64,000 nucleotides of DNA from Lycium barbarum (taxonomy: Eukaryota; Streptophyta; Magnoliopsida; Solanales; Solanaceae): the NCBI RefSeq assembly GCF_019175385.1, contig NC_083337.1, forward strand, positions 165,057,713 through 165,121,712, given 5' to 3'. A program made the translations under genes and the position numbers. The notes beneath the pieces are model-generated. The model saw nothing but the letters and a program-made list of their open reading frames with translations, did no database searches and had not been told where the DNA came from. Below are positions 1 through 11,881 of this stretch, in pieces (within the stretch, counting starts at the first letter, position 1; every line of letters begins with the position of its first letter).

Positions 1-1631
1 AGCCGTTATAATGATATGTTATTATACAAAATTACTGTTATAGAAAGGTCTAATTGTATATATGCATGTTAATAGGGGAGGTTGTCCAAATCGTACAACA
101 ATTTTTAGTGCCACGCGAGCCTCGACTTGGAAACTTTGATGTGATATATTAATGGAATAAACAGAGCTTTAATAATTATTAATCTCACAATTTCATTTGT
201 ATTTGTCAGATAATACATACTACTACATTTTCTAGTAATATGTTTTCTTTAACCCTCCATTCCGATAAGTGATGAAAGAAGAAGAAGCCAAATAGAGTGT
301 CATTGTATCTCTTCAAGTAGGCATGCACTGTGCTCAAATTTGTTCAACATTTGCCGGGTATTGATTTTACTACTTAATTCTTTGAATTTATTTTATGTTA
401 CATGTCGGTACATATTTGATGGACATGAAATTTACAAAATAAAAGATTTACTTATAGCATATACTAAAAGTACCGTTTGAACTTGTATTTTAAAACATGA
501 CATTTCTATGTGGTAAGATCATGTCACTAACAATAAATAAATCTAAAACTATAAATTTCATGTGTATGGAACGATGTAGTAACAAAAATTAAAATTTGCA
601 ACATACTTCAGGTATTAGGAGTAGAATTTATCGTTTAAAACATTGCCTAATATTAGTATGATTATTAGAAGAGCATGTCATTAACGGTAAATTGAGAAAT
701 TCAAAGTTAGGTTTTATAAAAATATACAATAAATAACTTCTTAGACAACAAACAGGTAATTTTACAGTGAAAAGCTTACTATTTTATGTCTCCCTCTAGA
801 TTCAACACGTTTGGAAAATCATGAGCACCTCACGGTTCTACACTTCCAAGTAACTTTATTTATTTTCCTACAAAAAAGAAAATAAGAGAAATAAAAAGAA
901 CAATGAAGTCTCTTCTGTTTTAAGGAAATACCAAAAATAGAACAGGAAATTGCAACCACTCTCAACCAGAGGCCCAAGACAAATGGGTTGTTGACCTTCC
1001 TCATAACTTGAGGCCCAAAAATCTGAAATCCAATAAAATATTAGCAAATCATGAAGATTGAAGGTGATAAAGACTTAGCCCCTCCGCCACCCACCCCCCC
1101 TCCCAAAAAAAAAAAAAAAAAAAAGGAGAAAAGAAGGAGAAGGTGATAAGAGATTCACCTTCTTGTGAAAATTTCACTTTTCTGTCAAACACCCATCTGC
1201 TTTTGGACATAAAAAAATATAATATTTGAGAAAAGGTTTAAAATGAATATTTGAAAGTTAAAATCGCGTGTGGACATGCATTTAATTTGAGAAAAGTAGA
1301 AGTTCCGTGAGTGAAAAAACAACTATCAAAATCACTTTTTTCAAACTTAAAACGAATCTTCATTTTTTTCTTTCAAAATATCAGTTAATCAAACGTAGTC
1401 TTGATTTATTTTTTTGTGAAAATAAAAATCTATATTCAGACTGGTCCTTGAACCACAGTATTCAAGTGGTATAACAATTTTAACAAAGAGGAAAATATTT
1501 ATATTATTGGATTAGACTACACATAAGACTTGATAAAAACAAAATCCTCCGATGAATTAAAATGTCAATTATAAGTCATATATATATGCATTGTGCTCGC
1601 TATGGAATGCTAACGGGTGCATTTGCATGAA
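1..1631. other. AT-rich intergenic DNA, no gene seen
   Basis: No open frame here has the look of a conserved protein or a plausible exon chain. There is a poly(A) run near 1107-1126, preceded by a C-rich tract. The segment ends at the target duplication of the foldback element that follows. Confidence 0.6.
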
Positions 1632-1640
1632 TTTAAATTA

Positions 1641-3502
1641 CGGAAAAGGGCCAAAAATACCCTCGAACTATTGAAAATGGTGCAAAAATACCCTTCATTC
1701 ACCTTTCAGCCTCCAAATACCCTTACCATCCACCTATTGAGTCTAAAATACCCTTATTGCTAACATAATCTTTTCATTAAACACATGGCATTTTTTTATT
1801 GGTTGGCTTATAAAATTAATTAAACTAATTAACTTTTGCAATATTGACCGGATAACCCAAGTGCCCCCAACCCCTGACCCGACCCCCCCCCCCCCCCCGG
1901 TGCAAAAAAATGATTTTTTTTGAAAAAAAAGTTGACTTTTTTTGCACCCCACCCCGCACCCTGCCCCTGCCCCTCCCCCACACCCCTACCCCCCACCCGA
2001 CACAAAAAAAAATTAATATTTTTGAAAAAAAAAGTTTTGACGTTTTTTTTTTGGGTTTTTTGCACCCCCCCCCCCCAAAGCCCGCACCCTACGCCCCCCT
2101 CCCCTCCCAGCTGAAAAAAAAGACCCTCCCCCTCCCCCCACCCCCCCAAACCCCGCACCCTACGCCCCCCTCCCCCCCCCGCAAAAAAATAAAAGCTTTT
2201 TATTTTGTGGAATGAACCATTTCCTTTCTTTTCGTGGAAAGAAATTATGTTCAAGTAAGCAAATATGTCAAAAAAATAATTTGGTGGGACGGGGTGGGTG
2301 GGTGGGGGTTAGGGTGCGGGGTGGGTGGGTGGGGGTTAGGGTGCGGGGTGGGTGGGTGGGGGTTAGGGTGCGGGGTGGGGTGGGGGTGCAAAAAATGGAT
2401 TTTTTTGGACATATTTGCTTACTTGAACATAATTTCTTTCCACGAAAAGAAAGGAAATGGTTCATTCCACAAAATAAAAAGCTTTTATTTTTTTGCGGGG
2501 GGGAGGGGGGCGTAGGGTGCGGGGTTTGGGGGGGTGGGGGGAGGGGGGGGGGGCGTAGTGTGCGGGGTTTGGGGGGGTGCAAAAAACCCAAAAAAAAACG
2601 TCAAAACTTTTTTTTTCAAAAATATTAATTTTTTTTTGCGTCGGGTGGGGGGTAGGGGTGCGGGGGAGGGGCAGGGTGGGGTGGAATTTTTTTAGCTGGG
2701 AGGGGAGGTGGGGCGTAGGGTGCGGGGTTTGGGGGGTGGGGGGAGGGTGCGGGCTGGAACTTTTTTTTTTTCAGCTGGGAGGGGGGGGGGGGGGGGGGGC
2801 GTAGTGTGTGGGGTTTGGGGTGGGGGGTGCAAAAAACCCAAAAAAAAAAAACGTCAAAACTTTTTTTTTCAAAAATATTAATTTTTTTTTGCGTCGGGGG
2901 GGGGGGGGGAGGGGAAGGGTGCGGGGTGGAATTTTTTTAGCTGGGAAGGGAGGTGGGGCGTAGGGTGCGGGGTTTGGGGAGTGGGGGGAGGGTGCGGGGT
3001 GGAAAAAAAAGTCAACTTTTTTTTTTCAGCTGGGAGGGGAGGGGGGCGTAGGGTGCAGGCTTTGGGGGGGGGGGGGTCAAAAAACCCAAAAAAACGTCAA
3101 AACTTTTTTTTTCAAAAATATTAATTTTTTTTGCGTCGGGGGGGGGGGGGGGGTATTGGTGCGGGGGAGGGGGAGGGTGCGGGGTGGGGTGCAAAAAAAA
3201 AGTCAACTTTTTTTTCAAAAAAAATATTTTTTTTGCACGGGGGGGGGGGGGGGGGGGGGTCGGGTCGGGGGTTGGGGGGCACTTGGGTTATCCGGTCAAT
3301 ATTGCAAAAGTTAATTAGTTTAATTAATTTTATAAGCTAACCAATAAAAAAATGTCACGTGTTTAATGAAAAGATTCTGTTAGCAATAATGGTATTTTAG
3401 ACCCAATAGGTGGATGGTAAGGGTATTTGGAGGCTGAAAGGTGAATGAAGGGTATTTTTGCACCATTTTCAATAATTCGAGGGTATTTTTGGCCATTTTC
3501 CG
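1641..3502. mobile_element. Large G/C-rich foldback element, MULE-like
   Basis: The two ends are inverted copies. The left end begins CGGAAAAGGGCCAAAAATAC and the right end is its reverse complement with few changes. The similarity continues inward for over 200 bp (about 1641-1880 against 3270-3502). The element is bounded by a perfect 9-bp direct repeat, TTTAAATTA, at 1632-1640 and 3503-3511, which is the duplication size of Mutator-like elements. The arms continue into a C-rich (left) and G-rich (right) zone with short A/T islands, down to an inner inverted repeat at about 2209-2280 and 2398-2468 around a G-rich loop. There is no credible coding capacity: translations of the arms are low-complexity Pro/Gly runs. 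Assignment to MULEs rests on TSD length and TIR form only. Confidence 0.85.
2281..2397 (+). repeat. G-rich ~30-bp tandem repeat in the hairpin loop
   Basis: About three copies of a ~30-bp unit with GGGTGGGTGGGGG and GTTAGGGTGCGGGG blocks lie between the innermost inverted repeats of the 1641-3502 element. The + strand has many G3+ runs spaced by one to three bases, the classic pattern for G-quadruplex potential (inference). Confidence 0.85.
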
Positions 3503-3672
3503 TTTAAATTACTATGACTTCAGGTTAATTCCTAGGTACGTGCCAAATGATAACCTGAAATTCAGATGAACCTTTCGTCAATTCATTTTCTTTTTGTATG
3601 CAATTATTCCTAGTGCATTAATCTTGGCACCTATGGTGAGGTCTCCACATATGGTTCATGAATAGATATATA

Positions 3673-3947
3673 CTCCTTCTATTCTAAAATAATTGATTTT
3701 TTAGGGTTGGGGCATATGGATTAAAGAAATTACACTTACTCCTAAAAATAAAGAAAACTTTTGATTAAAAAACCGTTTATGATTTTCATTTCGTTTTAAG
3801 TTGACATAATTATCATGTCGATACTGAAAATGCGTCAAGGGCAAAGTTGAGAAAAAGATTTAAACATCTTCTTGATTTGGTGAAACATTAATTATTTTAG
3901 ATCAACTTTTAGAGGCTAAAACATTAATTATTTTGAATCAGAGGGAG
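3673..3947. mobile_element. Stowaway-like MITE
   Basis: The ends CTCCTTCTATTCTAAAATAA and the complement of TTATTTTGAATCAGAGGGAG form an imperfect terminal inverted repeat flanked by TA dinucleotides (3671-3672, 3948-3949). It is about 275 bp and non-coding. Confidence 0.65.
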
Positions 3948-4267
3948 TATTTTAAATTTTAATGACCAAGATATCATAATTTTGAATCATATTTTAATAT
4001 GGCAATACTACTATTGGCCACTTAGGTTCATTTTCTCCAATTTTAATGCTGTTTAACTAAAAAAAAAAAAATACTCCTAAAACTTTGTCACACACCATGT
4101 AAAACAAATGGAGTGGACACATACAAACGACTCTAAAAGGCGATTCTCTATAGCTGACGAAAAAGACAAACAAAAAGGACTGTACTACATTTCCACGCTA
4201 TGAAGAACCAATAACAACTTATTTATCTCATTTTTAATGTTTATTAATCTCATTTATTATCATACTA

Positions 4268-4613
4268 CTCCATCGTTCCAATTTACGTAATACTTTTGAA
4301 TTTCGAGATTCAAATAAATCTTTCTTTAACCATAATTTTTTCATATGTATTTTAAGTATTTTGAATTATCAATTATTGTGGCTTATACTTTCTCTTTCAC
4401 AATTTATATGGTACACTTTTCTTGTTAGTTTGTTTAAAAAGGAATAATACGTGAAAATAATTTAACATGAAATTTCTCCTTTTACCATTAATGAAATGAT
4501 TTATAGCTATAATATTTATGTCTTGTTTTAGATCATAAGTTTCAAAAACTTTACTTTCTTTCTTAAATTTTGTGTCTAGTCAAATTATATCACATAAATT
4601 GGGACAGATGGAG
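4268..4613. mobile_element. Stowaway-like MITE, possibly with a nested insertion
   Basis: The left end CTCCATCGTTCCAATTTACG and the complement of the right end (CTCCATCTGTCCCAATTTAT) match imperfectly, with TA on both sides. At about 346 bp it is longer than usual. A second partial end-like sequence near 4390 suggests a nested copy. Confidence 0.55.
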
Positions 4614-4816
4614 TAGTACTTTCAATGTAGTTTGCAAATATATAAGTTTTATTTCATTTTTTTTTATTATAAATTTCTTGTCCGAACTCAGGTCAAAATT
4701 AAATTGTTTGATTCTCGAAATTTAAACCGTGCCACGTAAATTCAGACAGAGGAAGTAACAATTTTCAGTAATTATCTTTAAATTTTTTTGTCTGTTCAAA
4801 ATCTCAATTTTAATTT

Positions 4817-5987
4817 GGCAAAATACATCAAAACACTCCTAAACTATACCCCAAAAGTCATTTTCACACTTAAACTATCCTGGCGATCCATTACACACCC
4901 ATTAATTTTTAATTTTATATTTTTTTCCTTTCCCCTCCTCCCCCACCCTCCCTTGCTTCTTTATCACATTTTCAGCTCAAATGTGAAATTCATGCTAAAA
5001 AAAAACAAGTTCAACTTCTACAATCCATGAATGTCATACCAAAAATCCTTCAATAATTATATCTTCTTCATCCCCACGAATCAAAGCACGGATCATATAT
5101 TTAATCACCCACCTTCGAACCCACCACTAATATCATTTCAATCACCAGAAAATTCAAGCTACACAAATTGGATTCAAAATGCTCTCTTGCATCCAACTGC
5201 TCATATGTTTAAATATTCACTCAAATAACCAGTAATCTACACAAAGAGACAGGCAAGCTTTATGAAACAAAAATGGGAAAAAATTGGAAGAAGGGGGGAA
5301 CATGGACATCCAACAGCTGCAAATTTTTTCATGAATTTGGGTGAAGCGGAGCTCTTGGCAGTGACGGGGGAGGACGAGCAGTCCTTTCCATTCTTTTTTT
5401 TTTCTTTGAAAATAGCTTGATGAAATTTGTTCTCTTCTTTTTTTGGCTTGTTTTCATGTACTGATGCAAAAAAATTGAAATTGGATATTTTGTTTAGGTG
5501 CTGGCATTGGTTGTGGATTTGGGGTAGGATGGGGGAGGAAATGAGGGGGAGGAGATTCCATTTGAAATTGAAATTCCATTTTTGGGTTATGGAGGAAATG
5601 AGGGGGAGGGGAGAAGAAAGGGATAGGTGGGGGTTGGAAGAAAGGGATGAAGAAGAAAGGGACGGGTGGGGGAAGGGGTGGGGAAATGAAGAAGAAAAGG
5701 GACGGGTGGGGGAAGGGGGTGGGGAAATGAAGAAGAAAGGGACGGGTGGGGGGTGGGGGCGGGAGTGGGATCAAAAAAATATAAATTTGGTATTTAAAAA
5801 AAAAGAAAAATGAATTAATTTTAATTAAAACGCGCCTATTTTTTAGTTATTTTTACATTTTATGCCACATCAGCTCTCAGAAAGCAAATAATATTATTTT
5901 TTTATATATTAGGTTTGTAATAGGTCACTACTGAAATTTAAGTGTGAATTCAACTTTTTGGGTATAGTGTGCGTTCATCTATTTTGC
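4817..5987. mobile_element. Degenerate foldback element with purine-rich core
   Basis: The left end (GGCAAAATACATCAAAACAC) and the reverse complement of the right end (CGCAAAATAGATGAACGCAC) align for about 90 bp with scattered differences. Both arms contain a TTCACACTTAAA block. The interior at 5520-5770 is a purine-rich tract of repeated GGGACGGGTGGGGGAAGGGG-type units, with a matching pyrimidine-rich stretch near 4925-4960. No clean target duplication was found, so exact ends and class are uncertain. Confidence 0.55.
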
Positions 5988-6123
5988 GACCTTTAACTTT
6001 GCTAATGCTTATGCATAAACTGAATTATATATCGATCATCAAATAGTACTAATGTTCCAGTCTCCACTATCATCCTGTACAACTACTGCCCTTCTTCCTC
6101 ACACTAGCTAGCCCTAGGCCCGT

Positions 6124-6131
6124 TATATATA
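6124..6131 (+). promoter_or_regulatory. Likely TATA box of the HIPP gene
   Basis: TATATATA within GTTATATATACAC lies about 75 bp before the start codon at 6202. That leaves a 5' leader of roughly 45 bases if transcription starts about 30 bp downstream. Based on motif and spacing only. Confidence 0.5.
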
Positions 6132-6201
6132 CACTTTCTAACCCCTGTAGTTTTCTCCTCTGTTTCCACATTTTATTTTCCAGGACTGATTTTGGAATAC
6201 A

Positions 6202-8745
6202 ATGGGCAAGGTAAGATTTCAAACTGATTATTCATTTTGATACCTATCTTGATTTCTCTTATTATTCGGTATTGATTACTATTTGATAAGGCTGTTACTG
6301 TGGGGTTTGTAGAATAAGAGCATGAAGAATATTGAAGGAGATATGAAGAGTGAAGAACAGCAGAAAAAGGAAGGAGGAAAGAATGAAGGGAACCAAAGTG
6401 TGGTTTTGAAAGTAGATTTTCATTGTGACGGTTGTGTCCGTAAGATTATCAAAGTTGTTCGAAGTTTTCAAGGTAAAATCCATCACTATGCAATTATGCA
6501 TTTAGATTTTTCTGCTTTATCTTCCTTCTTTTCCCCAATTTTTTTTATCTCCCCTGTTTTGTAAACTCTTCGTTATTTGTTTGTTCTTCATCATAATGCT
6601 GCTTTGTTTTTGTTTTTTTTTTAAATTTAAAGTTAGATTTCAGATACTGACGACTAGTGTGAAATGCGAATCACTATTTGTGCTTCGATTTTAGAAAGAC
6701 ATCTACTCTGTTTTTGCCTGTTCGCTATTTGTTTGTTCTTCATCGTAATGTTGCTCTGTTTTTTTTTTTCTTCAATTTCAAGTTAGATTTCAGATATTGA
6801 CGAGTATTGTGAATTGCGAATCACTATTTATCCTTCGATTTTAGAAAAAAACATCAACTCTATTTTTGCCTGTTCGCTATTTGTTTGTTTTGCATCTTAA
6901 TGTAGCTCTGTTTTTTTATTTCAAGTTAGATTTCAAATATTGACGACTATTGTGAAATGCGAATCACTATTTGTTCTTCGATTTTAGAAAAACATCTACT
7001 ATGTTTTTGCCTTTATTTTCTCGTCTCTGATTCTTTTGCTAATATCTGGTTTATTACGACTAAAAGGAGTCGAAAAAGTCGTCTGTGATAATGATGCCAA
7101 TAAAGTGACGGCAATCGGGAAAGTGGATCCATTGAAGCTAAAGGATAAAATGGAACGGAAGTTGAAAAAACCAGTTCAGGTTATCTCTCCGTTACCAAAG
7201 GATTGCAAAAAAGAGAAGAATCAAAATGAAAATGACACAAAGGGAACCAAAGGAGATGGCAAGAAGAACAAAGAGAAAGAGGTATTGCTGCATATTCTCT
7301 CTGTTTATGTTTACTATTCTGCACCTGTCTATTAGCGTCGTTTTCATTCTGTTGCATGCTGTTTCTTTTCCGTCTGTTTTTTTGTTGTTGTTTTGTCTTT
7401 TTTTGCCTTTGCTGCAATTTAGCCATTTTTTGTGACTCATCAGTATCAGATCATTTAATTCACAGTATATCAGTTTTCTTTTTTCAAAATTTACGTGCGC
7501 TTACAGCGCATTTTACTGAAACATCGCAAATGGTGTTTTTCCGATGAATATACTCAGAATTTGTTAAAGTTTAATGGAAAATGTCATAGCGAAACTCCAA
7601 TTATTTATCTTACATACGGAGTCTGTAATCCTTGTGGTCAATGGGGTATTTGTCTCAGTAGTACTCCCTCCAGATAAAAAAAAACAGTCCACTTAACTTT
7701 TTTTTCTTGAATAAAAAAATGAGTTCACTTAACAAATCAAGAAAGAATTAATCTTATTTTTCCATATTTGCCCCTATTAAGTGTTATATGATCAAATCTC
7801 AATACCTATTTAATTAGGGATAGTTTAGTCAAATTACCTATTTTTGTCTAGGAGTTAGTATTTTCTTAAGGGGTGTGCAAATGACTAAGTGAACTTTTTT
7901 TTTATCCGGAGGGAGTATTGTTTAAAACAGCCTGTTCTAATTAAAATGGTTAGCACTGTCTGCTTATGGTGTGGTGTGTATGTGGTAATTATGATATGTC
8001 ATTCCGTGTTGGTATAGATTAAGTAAACTCATACTAGATGGGTTTATTTCCCTAAAGATAAATTATTTATTCATCAAATGTTCATGTCATTTAAAATAAG
8101 TCCCTTTAACCTATGGTGCACATTAAATAAAAACAGATACTCCTATATGTTTTTACTCCTATAAAGAGACTAATTAATTATCAAGAGACTCGAATTACTT
8201 ACTAGTAATTAATTATCCTTGTAGCCTCCGGTCACCACTACGGTACTCAAGTTGCATCTGCACTGTGAAGGATGTATTGAGAAGATGCACAAGATCATCA
8301 CTAAGAACAAAGGTGAGATAGATTATTCAACATTCTTCTTCTTGTTCCATCCATTTTAATAGTGATTTTTATTTGTAATTTCCTAAATGTTCTTAACGGA
8401 ATTTTCATGGCTATTGCAGGTTACAAGGAGATGAAAATAGACCATGAAAAGGACCTGGTGACAGTGATAGGTTCAATTGACATGAAGGAATTGGTGGAGG
8501 AACTGAAGAAGAAGCTGAAAAAAGACGTTGAAATTGTGCCGCCAAAGAAGGAAGGAGGAGAGAAGAAGGAAGGAGGAGAGAAGAAAGATGGTGGCGATGG
8601 AAAGGGAAAAGCTAAGGATGGGCAAGGTGGCGGCGACAACAAGGTGGTGAATAATGGAATGCATAATGACAAGGATCAGTTTGGGTATCCGTACATGGAC
8701 CAGATTTTTAGTGATGAAAATCCTAATGCGTGCAGTATTATGTGA
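6202..8745 (+). CDS. HIPP: Heavy-metal-associated isoprenylated plant protein (two HMA domains)
   Basis: Coding exons are 6202-6210, 6313-6472, 7067-7281, 8225-8312 and 8420-8745. All junctions are GT-AG, and the total of 798 nt gives 265 aa. Seen: two HMA-type metal-binding loops, CDGC at about residues 41-44 and CEGC at about 142-145. Each is followed by a heavy-metal-associated fold whose coding sequence is split by an intron shortly after the loop. Lys/Glu/Gly-rich linkers follow each domain. The protein ends in CSIM, a CaaX box fitting farnesylation. Family knowledge: HIPPs bind transition metals such as Cd, Zn or Cu through the CxxC pair, are lipid-anchored, and act in metal and stress responses. 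The first exon holds only Met-Gly-Lys, so simple ORF scanning misses it. Which HIPP orthologue this is cannot be settled here. Confidence 0.93.
6569..7015 (+). repeat. Three tandem ~152-bp repeats in HIPP intron 2
   Basis: Units start near 6569, 6721 and 6873. Each contains TATTTGTTTGTT, a T-run, then AGTTAGATTTCA, GCGAATCACTATTT and TTCGATTTTAGAAA in the same order. They make up most of the intron between coding exons 2 and 3. Confidence 0.85.
7664..7915. mobile_element. Stowaway-like MITE in HIPP intron 3
   Basis: The ends CTCCCTCCAGATAAAAAAAA and the complement of TTTTTTTTATCCGGAGGGAG form a near-perfect TIR flanked by TA (7662-7663 and 7916-7917). It is 252 bp and non-coding. A related sequence at about 9070 lacks it (see the duplicated segment at 9015-9250). 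Confidence 0.85.
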
Positions 8746-9014
8746 GGGAGTATACTGGATTATTGGCATACTCTTTTTTTGAATAGAAGAATGATACAGT
8801 TTTAGAAACAATTTGAGATGAAAATTGTAAATAAAGAACAGGGGCTGGAGATGAATATGGGTCAATTATATATAGTTATATACGGAGTAGTAGGTATATG
8901 TTATTAGGCTATGGGAAGCTGATTATTGTTGAATTGGCTCAACTATGAACAATGCCATTCCCTTTTTGCTAGTGAAACTTCTGTGTGACGATTAGTAACT
9001 GTCATTGAGGCTAG

Positions 9015-9250
9015 TTGAAGACATTTATCTTACATATGGAATTGGTGCAATTCTTATGGGAACTTGATTTATACTGTTTAAAACAGTTTGTTCCAACTAA
9101 ATGTGTTGGTTTCCATTCATTGAGATTGCGTTGTTGGTACAGATAAACTCATACTAGATGGGTTTATATCCCAAAGATGAAATTATGTATTCATCAAATG
9201 TTCAAGTATTTTATAATAATTCCCCTTAACCTTTGCTGCACATAAATAAT
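9015..9250 (+). repeat. Partial duplicate of HIPP intron 3 sequence downstream of the gene
   Basis: This stretch matches the intron 3 sequence at about 7595-7662 joined to 7918-8125. Shared blocks include ATTTATCTTACATA, TGTTTAAAACAG, AAACTCATACTAGATGGGTT and TATTCATCAAATGTTCA, in the same order. It lies just past the 3' end of the gene and lacks the MITE present in the intron copy. It suggests an old local duplication. Confidence 0.75.
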
Positions 9251-9753
9251 CATGTTGCAGCAGTCCATCAATTTGTTGGTTCCACTATTTGCACCACCTA
9301 ATGTTACGTTGCTATAAAGAGGGGAAAACTGAGAAAGTTTTCGAAGAAATCTTTTGTAGAGACTAGAGTGAAGCCAATATCCAGTTATCCACAATAGATA
9401 AAACATATTGCTTCAGTGAGACAGAGATAGGGACACACTGTGAAATGCAAACCACTTTCCTTAGTCCTTTCTGGTGCATATTTACTGTGGTCCCGCTCTC
9501 TCAGCAGGAATTGAATCTACAAATTTATGTGTTTTTTTCCTCTTACCCAATTTGTTTGCCAATTCTTATCTCAAAGTATATAAAAAAAATATTTATCACT
9601 TAATCATTTGCAATTTTAATAAATCAAATCTATTTGCTGTCCGAATTTTAAACTTTGATACTATTTTTCATATCAAATTAACTTTTCAACTATTACGTTA
9701 GGGATATTAGTTTTCCGCTGCCAAACGGGATGATGGATTTGTAATACGATGAT

Positions 9754-10991
9754 GAGTCCTTGGCAATTTGCACCCCCGACATATGCATTCATTTGTAGTT
9801 TACACCCTATCCTATTATTTTTTACGATATGCATCCCAATCTCTTCATTTTCTTACAAAACTACAAAACCCTTATTTTTCAATAACTCAAAGAGGGTAAA
9901 GTAGGAAAAACACAATTAAGAAACACAAAATAGTTTAAATTAACTCTCACATTGCTCATCCTATTATCTGTTTGCCATCGGAAATGATTGCGGCGAGTCT
10001 CAACTTTGCACATTATTAAGATCTGAACAGAATGCAAGATCTCATACCCTTAAAGAAGTTTCTCTGAATTCCTAAATTTAGCTTTCAATCAGATGCCTCC
10101 ATCGACATGGTCCACAATCCATCACTGCCACTCGCTGCGATAATAGGAGGCAGGCGAGCAACATAGTTATAGCACTGTAAATAACGTGAAAGTCATCCAG
10201 AAAGATTATGAAGATGTGTAGCTGATGCAAACCACGATTAATATTAGTGCAATGTTTCCCGTCAATGCTATTACCGTTAGCTGTTTAAATTTTTTGGATC
10301 ATTTACTTAAGCAATTTAAACAAAAAGAGTAATGGGTTCAAATTAAAACTATCATTGATAATCCGGTATACTTCAGTATCGAAACAAATTTGATAAGAAG
10401 TCATCCTTTAAGAACCAGACAATGGGGTTTTAACGTCAATTAAGAAAGGCTTGTCTTGTCATACAGAATACACTTTCTATGTATCTATGAAAAAATCGAA
10501 ATACAATTTTATCTTACACTTCGTCCCTTCCTGAGTGGGTCAAACACTCTTAAGCACCATATTTGAAGAGCAATGTACTCACTGGTGTGTTTAATGGCAT
10601 TTACTAATCATAAATTAGCTACAGTATGAATATCTGTAAGTAAGTTATTTCAATAGCAATAGAGAGACAAATTGCAAACTTGTAGATAAAGGTGAAAAGG
10701 GAATAAACTTCTTTTAATTTCTTGATAAGATGAAGTCACCGCAATCATTTTCGATGGCGCAGGAACAAAACGGATAATGGGATGAGCAATGAGATTTAAT
10801 CTAAATTATATTTTTGTTTGTTTTTTTAATTGTGTTTTTCCTACTTTACCCTCTTAAAATAATTAAAAAATAAGAATTTTGATAGTTTGTAGGAAAATGA
10901 AGAGATTGAGGTGCATATTGTAAAATATAATTACACAGGGTGCAAACTACAAAAGATTACATACATAAGGGGTGCAAAATGTAAAGGACTC
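9754..10991. mobile_element. MULE-like foldback element
   Basis: The ends are GAGTCCTTGGCAATTTGCAC and the complement of a right end reading GAGTCCTTTACATTTTGCAC. The inverted similarity extends about 250 bp inward on each side. It is flanked by TACGATGAT (9745-9753) and TATGATGAT (10992-11000), a 9-bp duplication with one change, as expected for Mutator-like transposition. Total length is 1238 bp. No coding potential was seen in the central part. Confidence 0.8.
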
Positions 10992-11000
10992 TATGATGAT

Positions 11001-11872
11001 ACATCTGTTATTTTCGAATTGATAAGTTAGTTTCTTCATTTTTTATCAATAAATTACACAATTAGATCAAATTACATGTTTAAGGCAAAAAATATTTTTA
11101 AAATCTTTAAAAGTATTATCGTCCGCCGTAACGCCTTATATTGGAGCATTGGGACACAATGATTCGATCCTTCCCTTACACCAGCAGAAGGACAAAATCC
11201 TGAACCCCAGTGTCCTTTACTAATATTTAATTTTCCATTAGTTTATTTAAGAAAAGGCACGATGTAGCAAACACAAATGGAAAGACTGAGTGAAAAACAA
11301 ATTTACTCAATTAGAATGTATAAAGTACAAATTTTATCACTGAGCTATTATTCTATTCTTAATTTCTTGTAAAATTTTAATCATATGTATCCTTCTCATT
11401 CTATTGTAGTATAACCCAAAAAGAATCATTGAAATTGTAAAGAAATGACAGGAGAAACTGTTATGAAAATATTTTAGCAATAAAAAAATGATTCTCTACT
11501 CGGATAATAACTGTAGATAGTAAAAAGAGAGCACTATTTCTTTCTCATACAAATATATTTAATAAAGTTTTATATTTAATAAATTTTTAATTCAAACATT
11601 TTCATTTTACCTCAATGATATACCTTATAAGAATGACATGGCATGTTTAGGATTATAAGATTCAAATATCTTATTTATGTTCTTAAAATTTTATGCTCAG
11701 TCAAATTAAAACTCATAAGATAAAACCAAATGAATATTATATTGTTAATCTAGTTAAACTTTAGTTTTTTCTTTTCTGTTTTACACAAAATCAAATCAAA
11801 TATAATCTTTTTCTACATATCAAACAAATCATATACAATTAAAGAAAATATCAATTACCGAATCAGTTGGAA
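11001..11872. other. AT-rich intergenic DNA, no gene seen
   Basis: No conserved frame. Around 11550-11730 there is MITE-like sequence (ACCTCAATGATATACC, then CTCAGTCAAATTAAAACTCA) similar in style to 24700-24840, but no clear pair of ends. Confidence 0.5.
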
Positions 11873-11881
11873 TTTATTTTT

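Noticed and set aside
2300..2400. TTAGGG-like strings suggesting interstitial telomere repeats.
   Set aside because: They occur once per 30-bp minisatellite unit as GTTAGGGTGCGG; there is no array of the plant telomere heptamer TTTAGGG.
1829..2804. Several long frames on both strands over the G/C-rich arms (Pro-rich or Gly-rich).
   Set aside because: They are translations of low-complexity foldback arms, overlap each other on both strands and contain no conserved domain.
5427..5813. 128-aa Glu/Gly/Arg-rich frame and its Pro-rich antisense partner.
   Set aside because: Product of the purine-rich minisatellite inside a foldback element; no gene signals.
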